64,000 bases of DNA from Alphaproteobacteria bacterium (GTDB taxonomy: Bacteria > Pseudomonadota > Alphaproteobacteria > Micropepsales > Micropepsaceae). A program made the translations under genes and the position numbers. Below the pieces are notes generated by a model. It did no database searches and was not told where the DNA came from. It saw nothing but the letters and a program-made list of their open reading frames with translations. Positions 1 through 8,976 of this stretch are shown in pieces (position 1 is the stretch's first letter; every line of letters starts with the position of its first letter). The stretch covers positions 81,191 through 145,190 of the forward strand of contig PMKE01000071.1 of NCBI GenBank assembly GCA_003158585.1, in the 5' to 3' direction.

Positions 1-510
1 CAGGATTTCGCCCGCGCCGTATTCGACGAGTTTGACTGCATGTTCGACGGCATCGAGCCCCGTGGGATTGCGTCCGCCGTGGGTGAAGACCTCGAACTTG
101 CCCGGCGACACCTGTTTGGCGTCGACCGCCGCGACGATGCATTGGCTGCCGAATTTCTCGGCCGCCTCGCGCACGAATTCCGGCCGGCGTACCGCTTCGG
201 TGTTGATCGAGACCTTGTCGGCGCCCGCCAGCAAAAGTGCGCGGATGTCTTCCAGGGTGCGCACGCCGCCGCCCACCGTCAGGGGCATGAAGCAGACGTC
301 CGCCGTGCGCCGCACCACGTCGAGCAGAATGCCGCGCTTCTCGTGGCTGGCCGTGATGTCGAGGAAGCACAGCTCGTCGGCGCCCATCTTGTCGTAGAGC
401 ATGGCCTGCTCGACGGGATCGCCCGCATCGCGCAGATCGACGAAATTGATGCCCTTGACGACGCGGCCGTCCTTTACGTCCAGGCAGGGAATGATGCGGA
501 TTTTCAGCAT
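1..510 (-). CDS. hisF: Imidazole glycerol phosphate synthase cyclase subunit HisF (3' part cut by window edge)
   Basis: HisF, the cyclase/synthase subunit of IGP synthase, works with HisH in histidine biosynthesis in the cytoplasm. Reading the minus strand from the ATG at 510 gives [20 protein letters not shown], the classic HisF N-terminus with the first catalytic Asp in CLDVKDG. Further on I read [19 protein letters not shown] and IVAAVDAKQ, which holds the second catalytic Asp. About 170 of roughly 255 residues are visible; the C-terminal part of the beta/alpha barrel lies outside the window. It is absent from the ORF track because it has no stop inside the window. Its ATG shares one base with the holA TGA, suggesting coupled translation. 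Confidence 0.96.
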   Translation of the reverse strand, partial: MLKIRIIPCLDVKDGRVVKGINFVDLRDAGDPVEQAMLYDKMGADELCFLDITASHEKRGILLDVVRRTADVCFMPLTVGGGVRTLEDIRALLLAGADKVSINTEAVRRPEFVREAAEKFGSQCIVAAVDAKQVSPGKFEVFTHGGRNPTGLDAVEHAVKLVEYGAGEIL

Positions 511-1535
511 CAGCGCATCTTGCCCATTGCCGCCACGTTGAACAACGCCCGCGCACAGGCCGCTTCGGCCGGAACGGCGGTCGTCTTGCACAGCGCCTCG
601 GCCTCCAGGAGCAGGTCGAGCGCTTCGCCGAGGCGGGCTTCGTTCCATTTCCGGGCTTGAGCCTTGAAGGAATCGGTGCGCGAAAAATGCACCGGCGGGC
701 GCAGCTTCTTCATGGCGCCGTCGAGGCTTTCGCCGCGCGCCGTCTCCGCCTGCACCAGCATGAGGCGTTGGAAATGACTCATGGCCTGGCGCAGCACGGC
801 GACCGGGGAAACGTCCGAAACCCACAGCCGCTCCAGCGCCAGATCGAGGCGCGGCAGCTCGCCGGAGCCCGCCGCGTCGCAGGCTTCCTCCACCCGCGCT
901 TCTGCCTCGTCGCCCAGGGAGGCGCGAACGTCGTCGAGCGTCACCTGTTTCCGGCCGCGGACATAGAGAACGAGCTTCTCCAGTTCCCGCCGTGTGACGC
1001 CTCGATCCGATCCGAGGCGCGACACCGCATCGGCCAGCGCGTCGGGTGCGATGGCAAGTCCTTCGGCGCGCAAGGCATCGCGCACCACGTCGGAGAGATT
1101 GCGCGCGTTGTCGGCATAGCAGGCGATGGCGGCCCTGTCCCTGTCGTCCGTCTCAAACAGCTTGCGCAGGGTAGAGCCCTTGGCGAGATCGCCCGCCTCC
1201 ACCACGACCAGCGCGTCGCCCTTGGGATCGTCGAGGAAATCCTCGATCAGCCCGGCCAGGGCATTGGTGGCGCCGCGCACCCGCACCACACGCCGCCCGC
1301 CCAGCATGGAGATCGCCGCCGCCTCGTCGGAAAGCCGCGCCGGATCGTTCGTCAAAGTCTGTTCGTCGAGGTCGGAAACGCGGAAGGGATCGGATAGGTC
1401 CTCCACCACGGTCTTGAGCAGCGTCTCGCTGCGCTCGCGCGCCAGCCCCGCGTCCGGCCCGAACACCAGCACCGCCCGCAGCCCGCGCGGCGGATCTTTC
1501 GCGATGCGGTCCGCCTCCGAAGGTGCGACTTTCAT
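510..1535 (-). CDS. holA: DNA polymerase III subunit delta (HolA)
   Basis: This is the delta subunit of the clamp loader, which opens the beta clamp during replication. At 341 aa it has the family length. The N-terminal part ([18 protein letters not shown], then about 100 residues of degenerate AAA fold) and the [12 protein letters not shown] segment near the middle are typical of the DNA_pol3_delta family. The C-terminal third is helical, as expected for the collar domain. Its ATG overlaps the lptE stop by 4 bp (ATGA), and its stop touches hisF. The lptE-holA pairing downstream of leuS is standard in proteobacteria. The hisF fusion to this operon is less usual. Confidence 0.93.
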   Translation of the reverse strand: MKVAPSEADRIAKDPPRGLRAVLVFGPDAGLARERSETLLKTVVEDLSDPFRVSDLDEQTLTNDPARLSDEAAAISMLGGRRVVRVRGATNALAGLIEDFLDDPKGDALVVVEAGDLAKGSTLRKLFETDDRDRAAIACYADNARNLSDVVRDALRAEGLAIAPDALADAVSRLGSDRGVTRRELEKLVLYVRGRKQVTLDDVRASLGDEAEARVEEACDAAGSGELPRLDLALERLWVSDVSPVAVLRQAMSHFQRLMLVQAETARGESLDGAMKKLRPPVHFSRTDSFKAQARKWNEARLGEALDLLLEAEALCKTTAVPAEAACARALFNVAAMGKMR

Positions 1536-2080
1536 TGCTTGGCTTGCTGCGCGAAATAAACGGCGAGGTCGATGCGGATACGGTCCGCGATGTCCTCCGC
1601 CGCGCGCTGGTCGGCGTCCTGCTGCACCGCCAGCGTCGCATAAGGCGAGGCGAGGACGTTATAGGAGGTCAGCCCGGTCTCGATGCCTTTGGTGACGACG
1701 GTGTTGGTTTTGACCTCGACCAGTTCGTATTCGGCGATCAGCGTGTCGTTGTAGCGGGTGATGGCCGTCTGGGTGGGGCAGCTGGGATCGAGGCAATCCG
1801 GTGGAATCCGTTGGCTCTGCACGCCGATGGCGGCGCTCTTCTGAGTGAGGCTGACGCGCAAGCGATAAGCGGCGCCCGCGGGTTCGCCTTTGCCGTCCAA
1901 CAGATCGATCAGCTGGTTGCGCATCTCAAAGCCGAGTCGATCGGGCACCGGCTCGACGTAAACGGATTGCAGGTGCTTCTGCATGCTGCCGTCAGGCATA
2001 TCGGGTACGGCGTAAAGCGGATGGAAACCGCATCCGGCGAGGAAGAGGCCGCAAGCGGCTATGGCCGCCGGCTTCATCAT
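1532..2080 (-). CDS. lptE: LPS-assembly lipoprotein LptE
   Basis: LptE is the outer-membrane lipoprotein that plugs the LptD barrel for LPS export. The 182-aa product starts with a lipoprotein signal and the lipobox LAGC, followed directly by GFHPLY, the hallmark N-terminus of mature LptE. The rest is a small alpha/beta sandwich, seen as alternating short strands and a helix. It begins with tandem ATG codons (2080 and 2077); the leuS TGA lies in the same bases, so translation is probably coupled. It sits between leuS and holA as in most proteobacteria. Confidence 0.93.
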   Translation of the reverse strand: MMKPAAIAACGLFLAGCGFHPLYAVPDMPDGSMQKHLQSVYVEPVPDRLGFEMRNQLIDLLDGKGEPAGAAYRLRVSLTQKSAAIGVQSQRIPPDCLDPSCPTQTAITRYNDTLIAEYELVEVKTNTVVTKGIETGLTSYNVLASPYATLAVQQDADQRAAEDIADRIRIDLAVYFAQQAKQ

Positions 2081-4611
2081 GCGACGATGTTCACGATGCG
2101 GTTCGGCACCACGATCACCTTCTTCGGCGGCCTGCCTTCCATCGCGCGTTTGACGGTTTCGAGTTCCAAAGCGGCCTTCTCCACTATGGCCTTATCGCAG
2201 TCGGGCGGCACGGAAACGGTGCCGCGCAGCTTGCCGTTCACCTGTACCGCGATGGTGACGGTGTCGGCCGCCACCAGCGCCGGATCGGCCTTGGGCCACA
2301 TGGCCGTGGCGACGAAAGGTTGGTGGCCCAGCGTCTCCCAGCAGCTTTCCGCCAGATGCGGCATCATCGGTCCGATCAGCAGCACCAGCGCCTCCAGCGC
2401 TTCGCGGCGCACCGGCCCCGGCGCGTCCGCCGCCGCACTTATAGCATTGACCAGAGTGTAAATCTGCGCCACGGCGCGATTGAAACGCAAAGCGGCCAGA
2501 TCCTCCGTCACCGCCGCGATCGCCCGGTGGGTGGCGCGCCGCAGTTCCGAGGCGTCTTCGCCCGCGGACGTGCCGGGCGGCGGCAGGTTTTCCGCCTCGC
2601 TCACCAGCCGCCAGATGCGCTGCACGAACTTCCAGCAGGAATCGGCGCCCTCGGCGGTCCATTCGACATCGCGCTCGGGCGGAGTGTCGGACAGCATGAA
2701 CCAGCGGATGGTGTCGGCGCCGAAGATGTCGATGATGGTTTCGGGCGCCACCACGTTCTTCTTGGATTTCGACATCTTCTCGGAGGGGCCGACATTGATC
2801 GCTTCGTTTGTGCCTTTGAGGAAGGTACCGCCGTCCCGCTTTTCGACGGAATCGGGCGCCAGCCAGTTGCCGGCCTGATCCTTGTAGGTCTCGTGGCAGA
2901 CCATGCCCTGGGTGAAGAGGCCGGCGAAGGGTTCCTCGACCTTGATGTAACCCGCCTTCTTCATGGCGCGCATGAAGAAGCGCGCATAAAGCAGATGAAG
3001 GATCGCGTGCTCGATGCCGCCGATATACTGGTCGACCGGCAGCCAGTAATCGACCGCGGCGCGGTTCACCGGCTCGGGCGCCGTCGTGTCGCAGAAGCGC
3101 GCGAAGTACCAGGAGGAGTCCACGAAGGTATCGAGCGTGTCGGTGTCGCGCACCGCATCGCCGCCGCATTTGGGGCACAGCACGTTCTTCCAGGTCGCCT
3201 GTGCGTCCAGCGGATTGCCCTTGACGTTGAAGGCAATGTTGTCCGGCAGCTTGATCGGCAGGTCGGAGTCCTTCACCGGTACGACGCCGCATTTGACGCA
3301 ATGGACCATGGGGATGGGGCAGCCCCAAGGCCGCTGGCGCGACACCAGCCAGTCGCGCAAGCGGTACTGCACCGTGCGCGTGGCGCGGCCCTGCGATTCC
3401 AGACGCCTGGCCACTTCGTCCTTGGCTTCTTCCACACTCATCCCGTCCAGGAAGCGCGAATTGGCGAGACGGCCCGGCCCCACATAGGCCTCGTCGCCGA
3501 TCTCGAATTTTTTGGCGTCGGCATCTTCGGGGATCACCACGGGGACGACGGGCAGCCGGTACTTGCGGCAGAAATCGAGGTCGCGCTGGTCGTGCGCCGG
3601 GCAACCGAAGATGGCGCCCGTGCCGTAGGCCATCAGCACGAAATTGGCGACATAGACCGGCAGCTTCCAGCTGGGATCGAAGGGATGGGCGGCGGTGAGG
3701 CCGGTGTCGTAGCCCTGCTTCTCGGCCTTTTCGATGGTCTCCTCGGCGGTGCCGATGCGCCGGCACTCGGCCACGAAGGCGGCCAGGCGCCCGTCCTGCT
3801 TCGCCAGTTCCTCCGTCAGCGGATGATCCGGCGACAGCGCCAGGAAGCTGGCGCCGAACAGCGTGTCGGGCCGCGTCGAGAACACCTCCACGTCCCGTCC
3901 GTTCGACAGCGAGAAGGAGAAGCGCAGGCCCTCCGAGCGGCCGATCCAGTTCTTCTGCATCAGCCGGACCTTCTCCGGCCAGCGTTCCAGCCCGTCGAGC
4001 GCATCCAGCAATTCGTCGGAGTAGGCGGTGATCTTGAGGAACCACTGCGACAGCTTCTTGCGCTCGACCAGGGCGCCCGAGCGCCAGCCGCGCCCGTCGA
4101 TCACCTGCTCGTTGGCCAGCACCGTCTGGTCGACGGGGTCCCAGTTGACGTCGGCTTCGCTGCGATAGACCAGGCCCTCGCGATAGAAGTCGAGGAACAG
4201 CTTCTGTTCGTGCTTGTAGTATCCGGGATCGCAGGTGGCGATTTCGCGTGTCCAGTCGAGCGACAGCCCCATCTCGTTGAGCTGTTCCTTCATCGCCGCG
4301 ATGTTGGCGTAGGTCCAGTCGCGCGGGGATACGCCCTTCTCGCGCGCCGCGTTCTCGGCGGGCAGGCCGAAGGCGTCCCAGCCCATTGGATGCAGCACGT
4401 TGAAGCCCTGCGCCCGCTTGAAGCGGGCGAGCACGTCGCCCATCGTGTAGTTGCGCACATGGCCGATATGGATGCGCCCCGACGGATAGGGGAACATCTC
4501 CAGCACGTAGCATTTGGGGCGCGCCCGGTCGGCGGGCGTCAAAAAGACGCGCGCCTCGTTCCACGCCGCTTGCCAGCGCTTTTCGGATTCCTTGGCATTG
4601 TAGCGCGCCAT
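2077..4611 (-). CDS. leuS: Leucyl-tRNA synthetase
   Basis: This class I aminoacyl-tRNA synthetase charges tRNA-Leu. The 844-aa length fits bacterial LeuRS. The HIGH-type motif is seen in [15 protein letters not shown] near residue 45, and the KMSKS motif in [16 protein letters not shown] around residue 610. The CP1 editing insert lies between, with [12 protein letters not shown] (threonine-rich editing region) near residue 245. A cysteine pair region (CVKCG, CPKCGG) is present around residues 435-480. The C-terminus ends in the anticodon-binding and C-terminal domains. It heads the leuS-lptE-holA-hisF operon; 80 bp upstream lies the DUF3576 gene on the same strand. Confidence 0.98.
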   Translation of the reverse strand: MARYNAKESEKRWQAAWNEARVFLTPADRARPKCYVLEMFPYPSGRIHIGHVRNYTMGDVLARFKRAQGFNVLHPMGWDAFGLPAENAAREKGVSPRDWTYANIAAMKEQLNEMGLSLDWTREIATCDPGYYKHEQKLFLDFYREGLVYRSEADVNWDPVDQTVLANEQVIDGRGWRSGALVERKKLSQWFLKITAYSDELLDALDGLERWPEKVRLMQKNWIGRSEGLRFSFSLSNGRDVEVFSTRPDTLFGASFLALSPDHPLTEELAKQDGRLAAFVAECRRIGTAEETIEKAEKQGYDTGLTAAHPFDPSWKLPVYVANFVLMAYGTGAIFGCPAHDQRDLDFCRKYRLPVVPVVIPEDADAKKFEIGDEAYVGPGRLANSRFLDGMSVEEAKDEVARRLESQGRATRTVQYRLRDWLVSRQRPWGCPIPMVHCVKCGVVPVKDSDLPIKLPDNIAFNVKGNPLDAQATWKNVLCPKCGGDAVRDTDTLDTFVDSSWYFARFCDTTAPEPVNRAAVDYWLPVDQYIGGIEHAILHLLYARFFMRAMKKAGYIKVEEPFAGLFTQGMVCHETYKDQAGNWLAPDSVEKRDGGTFLKGTNEAINVGPSEKMSKSKKNVVAPETIIDIFGADTIRWFMLSDTPPERDVEWTAEGADSCWKFVQRIWRLVSEAENLPPPGTSAGEDASELRRATHRAIAAVTEDLAALRFNRAVAQIYTLVNAISAAADAPGPVRREALEALVLLIGPMMPHLAESCWETLGHQPFVATAMWPKADPALVAADTVTIAVQVNGKLRGTVSVPPDCDKAIVEKAALELETVKRAMEGRPPKKVIVVPNRIVNIVA

Positions 4612-4691
4612 TCTCGTCTAACTTCCCTGTTCAAAGCGGATGTATTGCGCGAATTGCGCAGCCATTTCCAGTGTCAGGAATGAAAGAGGCT

Positions 4692-5150
4692 TCAGTCGTG
4701 CGGCGACTGCGTGGCGAGCCAAAGCTCGCGGGCGCGCGTCAGGATAGCGTCCGTCAGCTTGGTGGCGGTATCGGGATTGACCTGGGCGTCGGCCCAGGTG
4801 CCGTCAGCCGCCTTGGTCTGGCGGAATACGGCGACCTTGATACCGTCGGCGCGCAGGTGGCGGTCCAGGATGTAGACTGTGACCTTCAGTCGCTCGGTGG
4901 GATTCTGCGGCGACGAATACCAGTCGGTGATGATCACCCCGCCGAACGGGTCGGGCGTCGAGGCGAGCGGCATGAAAGAGAGCGTGTCCAGGCTGGCGTG
5001 CCACAGATAGGAATTCACACCCAGGGTGCGCTGACCATTGTCGCTGGAAATGGCCGTGGTGCCTGTGTTGGTATCCTGAATGAAATCGCTGTCGGACGAA
5101 CCGCAGCCCGCCAGCAGCAGACCGCAAGCTATGATTGTTAAGGCTCGCAT
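4692..5150 (-). CDS. DUF3576 family lipoprotein
   Basis: A small predicted lipoprotein of 152 aa with no assigned function. The ORF track begins 26 codons earlier, but the internal start MRALTIIACGLLLAGC gives a clean lipoprotein signal with lipobox LAGC, so I prefer 5150. The body contains LGVNSYLWHASLDTLSFMPL and DPFGGVIITDWYS, motifs I associate with the alphaproteobacterial DUF3576 family, which often lies next to leuS as here. It is likely anchored in the outer membrane facing the periplasm and may be part of the leuS transcription unit. Function is not inferable from sequence. Confidence 0.85.
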   Translation of the reverse strand: MRALTIIACGLLLAGCGSSDSDFIQDTNTGTTAISSDNGQRTLGVNSYLWHASLDTLSFMPLASTPDPFGGVIITDWYSSPQNPTERLKVTVYILDRHLRADGIKVAVFRQTKAADGTWADAQVNPDTATKLTDAILTRARELWLATQSPHD

Positions 5151-5297
5151 AGGGCCAAGTTCTCCGTTGGCGGGCACCGGCTTATAAAGGCACGGACCGT
5201 GCCGTGCAACGCGACGCGATATAGCCATCGCAGAAAGCCGCCATTATTATCAAGGTTTAAGAAACGGCCGGAATACCCGGGCTGAAAGAGTGGGGTC

Positions 5298-6473
5298 ATG
5301 AAAGCGGTTTTGCTCGCGTCGGCGGCTGCCCTGTTTGTCGTGCCCGCGGCCGCGGGCGACTGGACCGTCGATCCCTGGACCGCGGATTTCTCGCACTACA
5401 GCGTTTCGGTGGGCGGCAAGGCGCACGGCACGCTGTTCTCGCCGGACCTGCCGTCCGTCCCGGGCTTCGACCAGCAATGGGCCAGCGGCCTTGCCGATCT
5501 CACGCTGCGCGTTCAGCGCGACTACGACAGCGGCTTGTCGCTGTCGCTCAAGGCCGGCTTCGAAGTTGCGCGCGACAAGCTGTCTTACGACAATTACGGC
5601 GGCGATCTGGTGCAGAAGGTCTACGCCGTCATGCAGACGGGCCTCGGCCGCGTCGAAGTAGGCATGATGGACGGGGCGGCCTATGCGCTGTCGGTAACAG
5701 GCCCGGTGGTCGACGACGCGACCAGCCTCGATAATGCGAATGCCAATTTTTTCCTCGATCCGTCCACCCGCCGCAACTTCACCGAGGTCTTCGCGCTGAA
5801 CAGTGCCGTCGAATCCTCGCTCAACTACGCCAAGATTTCCTATTACACGCCGCGGCTGTTCGGCATCCAGATCGGCATGTCCTTCACGCCGTCCGAGGGC
5901 AAAGAGGTCATCCCCTTCCTCAACAACGGGCCGCAGGTGGCAAACCGGCAGAAGAGCATCTGGGAAGGCGCGGTCAACTACAGCAACACCTTCGGGCGCC
6001 TGTCGGTCGGGGCCACCATCGCCGCCTCCGTCGGTCACGGCGACCGCAAGACCCCCGGTCATGCGGGTCTCACCGAATGGGGCACTGGCGTCCAGCTCGA
6101 TTACGACCTCAACGACGACATGAAGCTGTCGGTCGGCGGCGCCTGGCGCCGCTCTAACACCTATGCCTTCGATATCAACGACGCATTGGCGACGGGCGTT
6201 ACCGAAAGCACCCATCTGAGCACGACGCTGACCTGGGGCTCCTGGATTGTGGGCGGCGAGTTGGGCAGCGGCACGGCCGACGGAGGGTTGCTGGCGCCGG
6301 TCATCGGCGTGTTCGGCACTCAGGCCTCGCTCGGCTACGTCATCAACACCAATCTTCAGGCCACTTTCGGCTGGCAGGAACTGCGCTACAGCCGTAATGC
6401 GGGCGTGTTCTACGACGGCAGCCAACGCATCCGCATGGACGCGGTGTTCTTCCATCTGAATCTGCACGTTTGA
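5298..6473 (+). CDS. Porin-like outer-membrane beta-barrel protein
   Basis: The 391-aa product begins with a Sec signal (MKAVLLASAAALFVVPAAAG). After that it shows amphipathic strands alternating with short turns up to the last residues. It ends in AVFFHLNLHV, an aromatic/hydrophobic final strand consistent with BAM-dependent barrel assembly. Phrases such as LRVQRDYDSGLSLSLKAGF and SVGATIAASVGHGD resemble Gram-negative porin-like (Porin_4 type) proteins. The substrate cannot be predicted. It stands alone, divergent from the DUF3576 gene (147 bp between starts) and convergent with pyrE. Confidence 0.7.
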   Translation: MKAVLLASAAALFVVPAAAGDWTVDPWTADFSHYSVSVGGKAHGTLFSPDLPSVPGFDQQWASGLADLTLRVQRDYDSGLSLSLKAGFEVARDKLSYDNYGGDLVQKVYAVMQTGLGRVEVGMMDGAAYALSVTGPVVDDATSLDNANANFFLDPSTRRNFTEVFALNSAVESSLNYAKISYYTPRLFGIQIGMSFTPSEGKEVIPFLNNGPQVANRQKSIWEGAVNYSNTFGRLSVGATIAASVGHGDRKTPGHAGLTEWGTGVQLDYDLNDDMKLSVGGAWRRSNTYAFDINDALATGVTESTHLSTTLTWGSWIVGGELGSGTADGGLLAPVIGVFGTQASLGYVINTNLQATFGWQELRYSRNAGVFYDGSQRIRMDAVFFHLNLHV

Positions 6474-6480
6474 AAAGCTG

Positions 6481-7029
6481 CTAGAAGTCGCTCGCCCGCA
6501 GCACCGATTTCAGTCTGATCCCGGCCTTTTGCAGTGCTTCGTGGGCGCCTTCTTCGCGATCGACGATCACCAGGGCGCTTTCGACGGTGGCGCCTGCGGC
6601 GCGCGCCGTTTCCGCCGTTTTCAGGATCGAGCCGCCGCTGGTTGCCACATCATCGACGATCATCACGCGCTTGCCCGACAAGGATTCACCCGTCGCAAGA
6701 CCTTCGACGAGATCCTGGGTGCCGTGATCCTTGGTCTGTTTGCGCACGAAGAAGGTTTTGACCGGCTTGCCGTCTGCATGGCTCAAGGCCGCGATGCAGG
6801 CGATCACCGGCACCGCGCCCATTTCCAGCCCGCCTACGTAATCGACGTTCTCTTCCCAGATTCGCGCGAGCAAGGCGCGGGCGGCAAGATGGGCGCCTTC
6901 CGGCGACATCATGGTCGGCTTGAGGTTGAAGTAGAAATTGCTCTCCGCCCCCGACGAAAGGCGGAAATGCCCGCGGCGGAACGAGCGCTGCCGGATCACT
7001 TCGAGCAGCCGGGAATCGACATCGGACAA
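6481..7029 (-). CDS. pyrE: Orotate phosphoribosyltransferase
   Basis: PyrE converts orotate and PRPP to OMP in pyrimidine synthesis. The 182-aa protein carries the PRPP-binding signature VMIVDDVATSGGSILKT near residue 120 and the N-terminal RGHFRLSSGAESNFYFNLK typical of OPRTase. Other OPRTase segments are YVGGLEMGAVPV and the flexible-loop region FVRKQTKDHGT. The start codon is TTG (complement of 7027-7029). I chose it because AAGGAG (complement of 7037-7042) sits at good spacing upstream. The gene is convergent with the porin-like gene, with only 7 bp between. Confidence 0.93.
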   Translation of the reverse strand: MSDVDSRLLEVIRQRSFRRGHFRLSSGAESNFYFNLKPTMMSPEGAHLAARALLARIWEENVDYVGGLEMGAVPVIACIAALSHADGKPVKTFFVRKQTKDHGTQDLVEGLATGESLSGKRVMIVDDVATSGGSILKTAETARAAGATVESALVIVDREEGAHEALQKAGIRLKSVLRASDF

Positions 7030-7036
7030 ATCAGGT

Positions 7037-7042
7037 CTCCTT
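7037..7042 (-). promoter_or_regulatory. Shine-Dalgarno sequence that fixes the TTG start of pyrE
   Basis: The minus strand reads AAGGAG followed by ACCTGAT and then TTG. This near-perfect ribosome binding site is what decides for the non-ATG start of pyrE at 7029. Confidence 0.7.
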
Positions 7043-7085
7043 CGGCCCGCAGAATCGATGGCCGGGCGTTGCGGGTCAACCTCTT

Positions 7086-7679
7086 TCAGACGGCGAGCGC
7101 GCCGACTGCCGCGATTCCGCAGAAGGCGGAAAGCAATGCTGCGTTCCGCGCCCCGATTCCGCCCAGGGCATAGACCGGAACTTTCGCCTGCCGCGCCATG
7201 AGATTGGCGCGCGCAGCGCCCAAAGCAGCCAGGCCGGGATGGCTTGCCGTCGGAAACACCGGCGACAGGAAAACCGCGTCCGCATCTTTCGCCCGACGCA
7301 AAGCGGAAAAGGAATGTGCGGACGCGGTTATCAGCAATCCGCCGCGCGCGCGCAAGGAGGCAGCCTCGCCGATCTGCGCTTCCGGCAGATGCACGCCGTG
7401 GGCGCCGCAGGCCCGTGCCAGCGCCGCATCCCCGGCGATCAGCACCGTCAGCTTCCGTGCCCGGGCAATCTTCATAACGGCGAAAGCGAGCGCCCTTCGC
7501 CGCCCGGCCTCGCGGGCCCGCACCACCACCATGCTGCCGGGGGGCAGGGCGCGCGCCGCGGCCAGGGGATCGGGCAGGCGCTCGTCGTCCGTCAGCAGCG
7601 CCAGCGGCGAAATCCCGCTCTGCGCGGCCAAACGCATTGCCGCCCTTGCCAGTCCGATGCGCGACAAGCTATCGCTCAT
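7086..7679 (-). CDS. ThiE/TenI-type thiamine phosphate synthase family protein
   Basis: The 197-aa protein looks like a TIM-barrel thiamine phosphate synthase or its TenI-like relative. I see the family motifs GVHLPEAQIG, LLITASAHS, VFLSPVFPTASHPG and the phosphate-binding YALGGIGA in order. In ThiE the corresponding segments bind HMP-PP and the thiazole phosphate. No other thi genes lie nearby, so whether it makes thiamine phosphate or is a TenI-like paralogue is open. A Shine-Dalgarno-like AAGGGA precedes the ATG at 7679. The start codon lies 2 bp from the divergent yggS-type start. Confidence 0.75.
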   Translation of the reverse strand: MSDSLSRIGLARAAMRLAAQSGISPLALLTDDERLPDPLAAARALPPGSMVVVRAREAGRRRALAFAVMKIARARKLTVLIAGDAALARACGAHGVHLPEAQIGEAASLRARGGLLITASAHSFSALRRAKDADAVFLSPVFPTASHPGLAALGAARANLMARQAKVPVYALGGIGARNAALLSAFCGIAAVGALAV

Positions 7680-7681
7680 CC

Positions 7682-8353
7682 ATGTCCCTTCCGGCCGAGA
7701 CGGTTGCCGAGAATCTCCGCCGCATCCTGGCGCGCATCGAGGCGGCGCGAAAGGGTGCCGTCAAACCGGCACCGTTCACCAGTCTCGTGGCCATCAGCAA
7801 GCTGCACGGCGAAGACACCATCCGTCCCGTGATGGAAGCCGGGCACCGCATCTTCGGCGAGAATCGCGTGCAGGAGGCGCTCGCCAAATGGCCCGCCTTG
7901 AAGCGCGAATTCCCCGACATCGAACTGCACATGACCGGCCCGCTGCAGACCAACAAGGTGCGCGAGGCCGTCGGGCTGTTCGATGCGATCGTTGTCGATC
8001 GTTCGAAACTGGCGCATGCCTTGAAAGCCGAGATCGACAAGAGCGGGCGCAATCCTCTCGTCTTCATCCAGGTAAACACCGGCGAGGAGCCGCAGAAGGC
8101 CGGCATCGCGCCGCAGGACGCACCTCAGTTGATCGCGGAAGCGCGCGGCCTCGGGCTGAATCTTGCCGGATTGATGTGCGTGCCTCCCTTCGAAGAAGCG
8201 CCTGCGCCGCATTTTGCACTGCTTGCCAAGCTCGCCGCCGAGGCGGGGCTCGACCGGCTCAGCATGGGGATGAGCGACGATTTCGAGACGGCGATCCGCT
8301 TCGGTGCCACGCATGTGCGCATCGGCACAGCGATCTTCGGAGAACGGAGCTAG
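7682..8353 (+). CDS. YggS-family pyridoxal 5'-phosphate homeostasis protein
   Basis: This is a single-domain PLP-binding protein of the YggS/PROSC family, which keeps free PLP in balance. From ATG 7682 it is 223 aa, the family size. The PLP lysine sits in LVAISKLHGED (about residue 40). It is followed by IFGENRVQEALAKW, HMTGPLQTNKVREAV, LAGLMCVPP and GMSDDFETAI..GATHVRIGTAIFG, the expected order of conserved segments. The ORF track begins at 7637, but the residues before MSLPAETV do not look like the family. It overlaps the convergent downstream gene by 4 bp. Confidence 0.9.
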   Translation: MSLPAETVAENLRRILARIEAARKGAVKPAPFTSLVAISKLHGEDTIRPVMEAGHRIFGENRVQEALAKWPALKREFPDIELHMTGPLQTNKVREAVGLFDAIVVDRSKLAHALKAEIDKSGRNPLVFIQVNTGEEPQKAGIAPQDAPQLIAEARGLGLNLAGLMCVPPFEEAPAPHFALLAKLAAEAGLDRLSMGMSDDFETAIRFGATHVRIGTAIFGERS

Positions 8354-8871
8354 TAAAGCTGTTCGCTGCGGTCGATGGCGCGGCCATAGGCGAAGATGGC
8401 GCGCTGGGCGGTGTCGGCATCGATGCCCTTGCTGTTCAAGCTGCTCGCCAGGGCCGCAACGTCGGGAGCGGAAATGCTAATGGCGCTCGCCGGTGTCACG
8501 CTTGCGGGCGCTTGCGCGACGGTGCTCTCCGCTTTGTCGTCGCCCATCACCATGGCGTAGACCGTGTCGCCCACGTCCTTGCCGGTGATCTCCTGGAACA
8601 GCACGTCGCCCAGCGAGGTGAAGAAGCCGATCATCCCGCCGTACAGCGTGTCGCCCGCGACTTTCTCGGGAATGTCGATCTGATCGCCCGTAAGGTGCCG
8701 GTAGAGGGTCGAGATCACCGGGATATGTTGCAGCGGATTGATGACGTCGAGGACGTCCGCGAAGGAGAAGCCGCTCTCGTCCGCAGGCGTTTTAGCCGCC
8801 GCCGGGGCAGAGCCTTGGGCGATGGGATTGGTCACATGAGCGGAAAAGTCGATTCCCGGCATGACCTGCAT
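8350..8871 (-). CDS. Conserved hypothetical protein with FADVLDVINPLQHIPVISTLYR motif region
   Basis: I do not recognise a named family. Starting at MQVMPGID (8871) gives 173 aa; the ORF track's longer form adds 29 basic residues that look untranslated. After a low-complexity Ala/Pro stretch comes a conserved-looking helix-rich block, VLDVINPLQHIPVISTLYR, then GDTLYGGMIGFFTSLGD and GKDVGDTVYAMVMG. I have the impression that similar proteins occur in other alphaproteobacteria. A glycine-rich central helix could insert in or lie on a membrane, but there is no clear signal peptide. The stop overlaps the end of the YggS gene. Confidence 0.6.
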   Translation of the reverse strand: MQVMPGIDFSAHVTNPIAQGSAPAAAKTPADESGFSFADVLDVINPLQHIPVISTLYRHLTGDQIDIPEKVAGDTLYGGMIGFFTSLGDVLFQEITGKDVGDTVYAMVMGDDKAESTVAQAPASVTPASAISISAPDVAALASSLNSKGIDADTAQRAIFAYGRAIDRSEQLY

Positions 8872-8976
8872 CAAGCAAGCACCTTGCCAGCCCCGTACCC
8901 CGCGTATTCCGCCTTTCCGCCTACGCACCCGGCAGGAATTGCCGCCCGCCGCGGTCATTTCGGTTAGAAAAACCGA

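Noticed and set aside
2320-4683. 787-aa plus-strand ORF opposite leuS
   Set aside because: It is an antisense shadow of leuS in high-GC DNA, His/Arg/Gly-rich with no domain sense; leuS has intact HIGH and KMSKS motifs.
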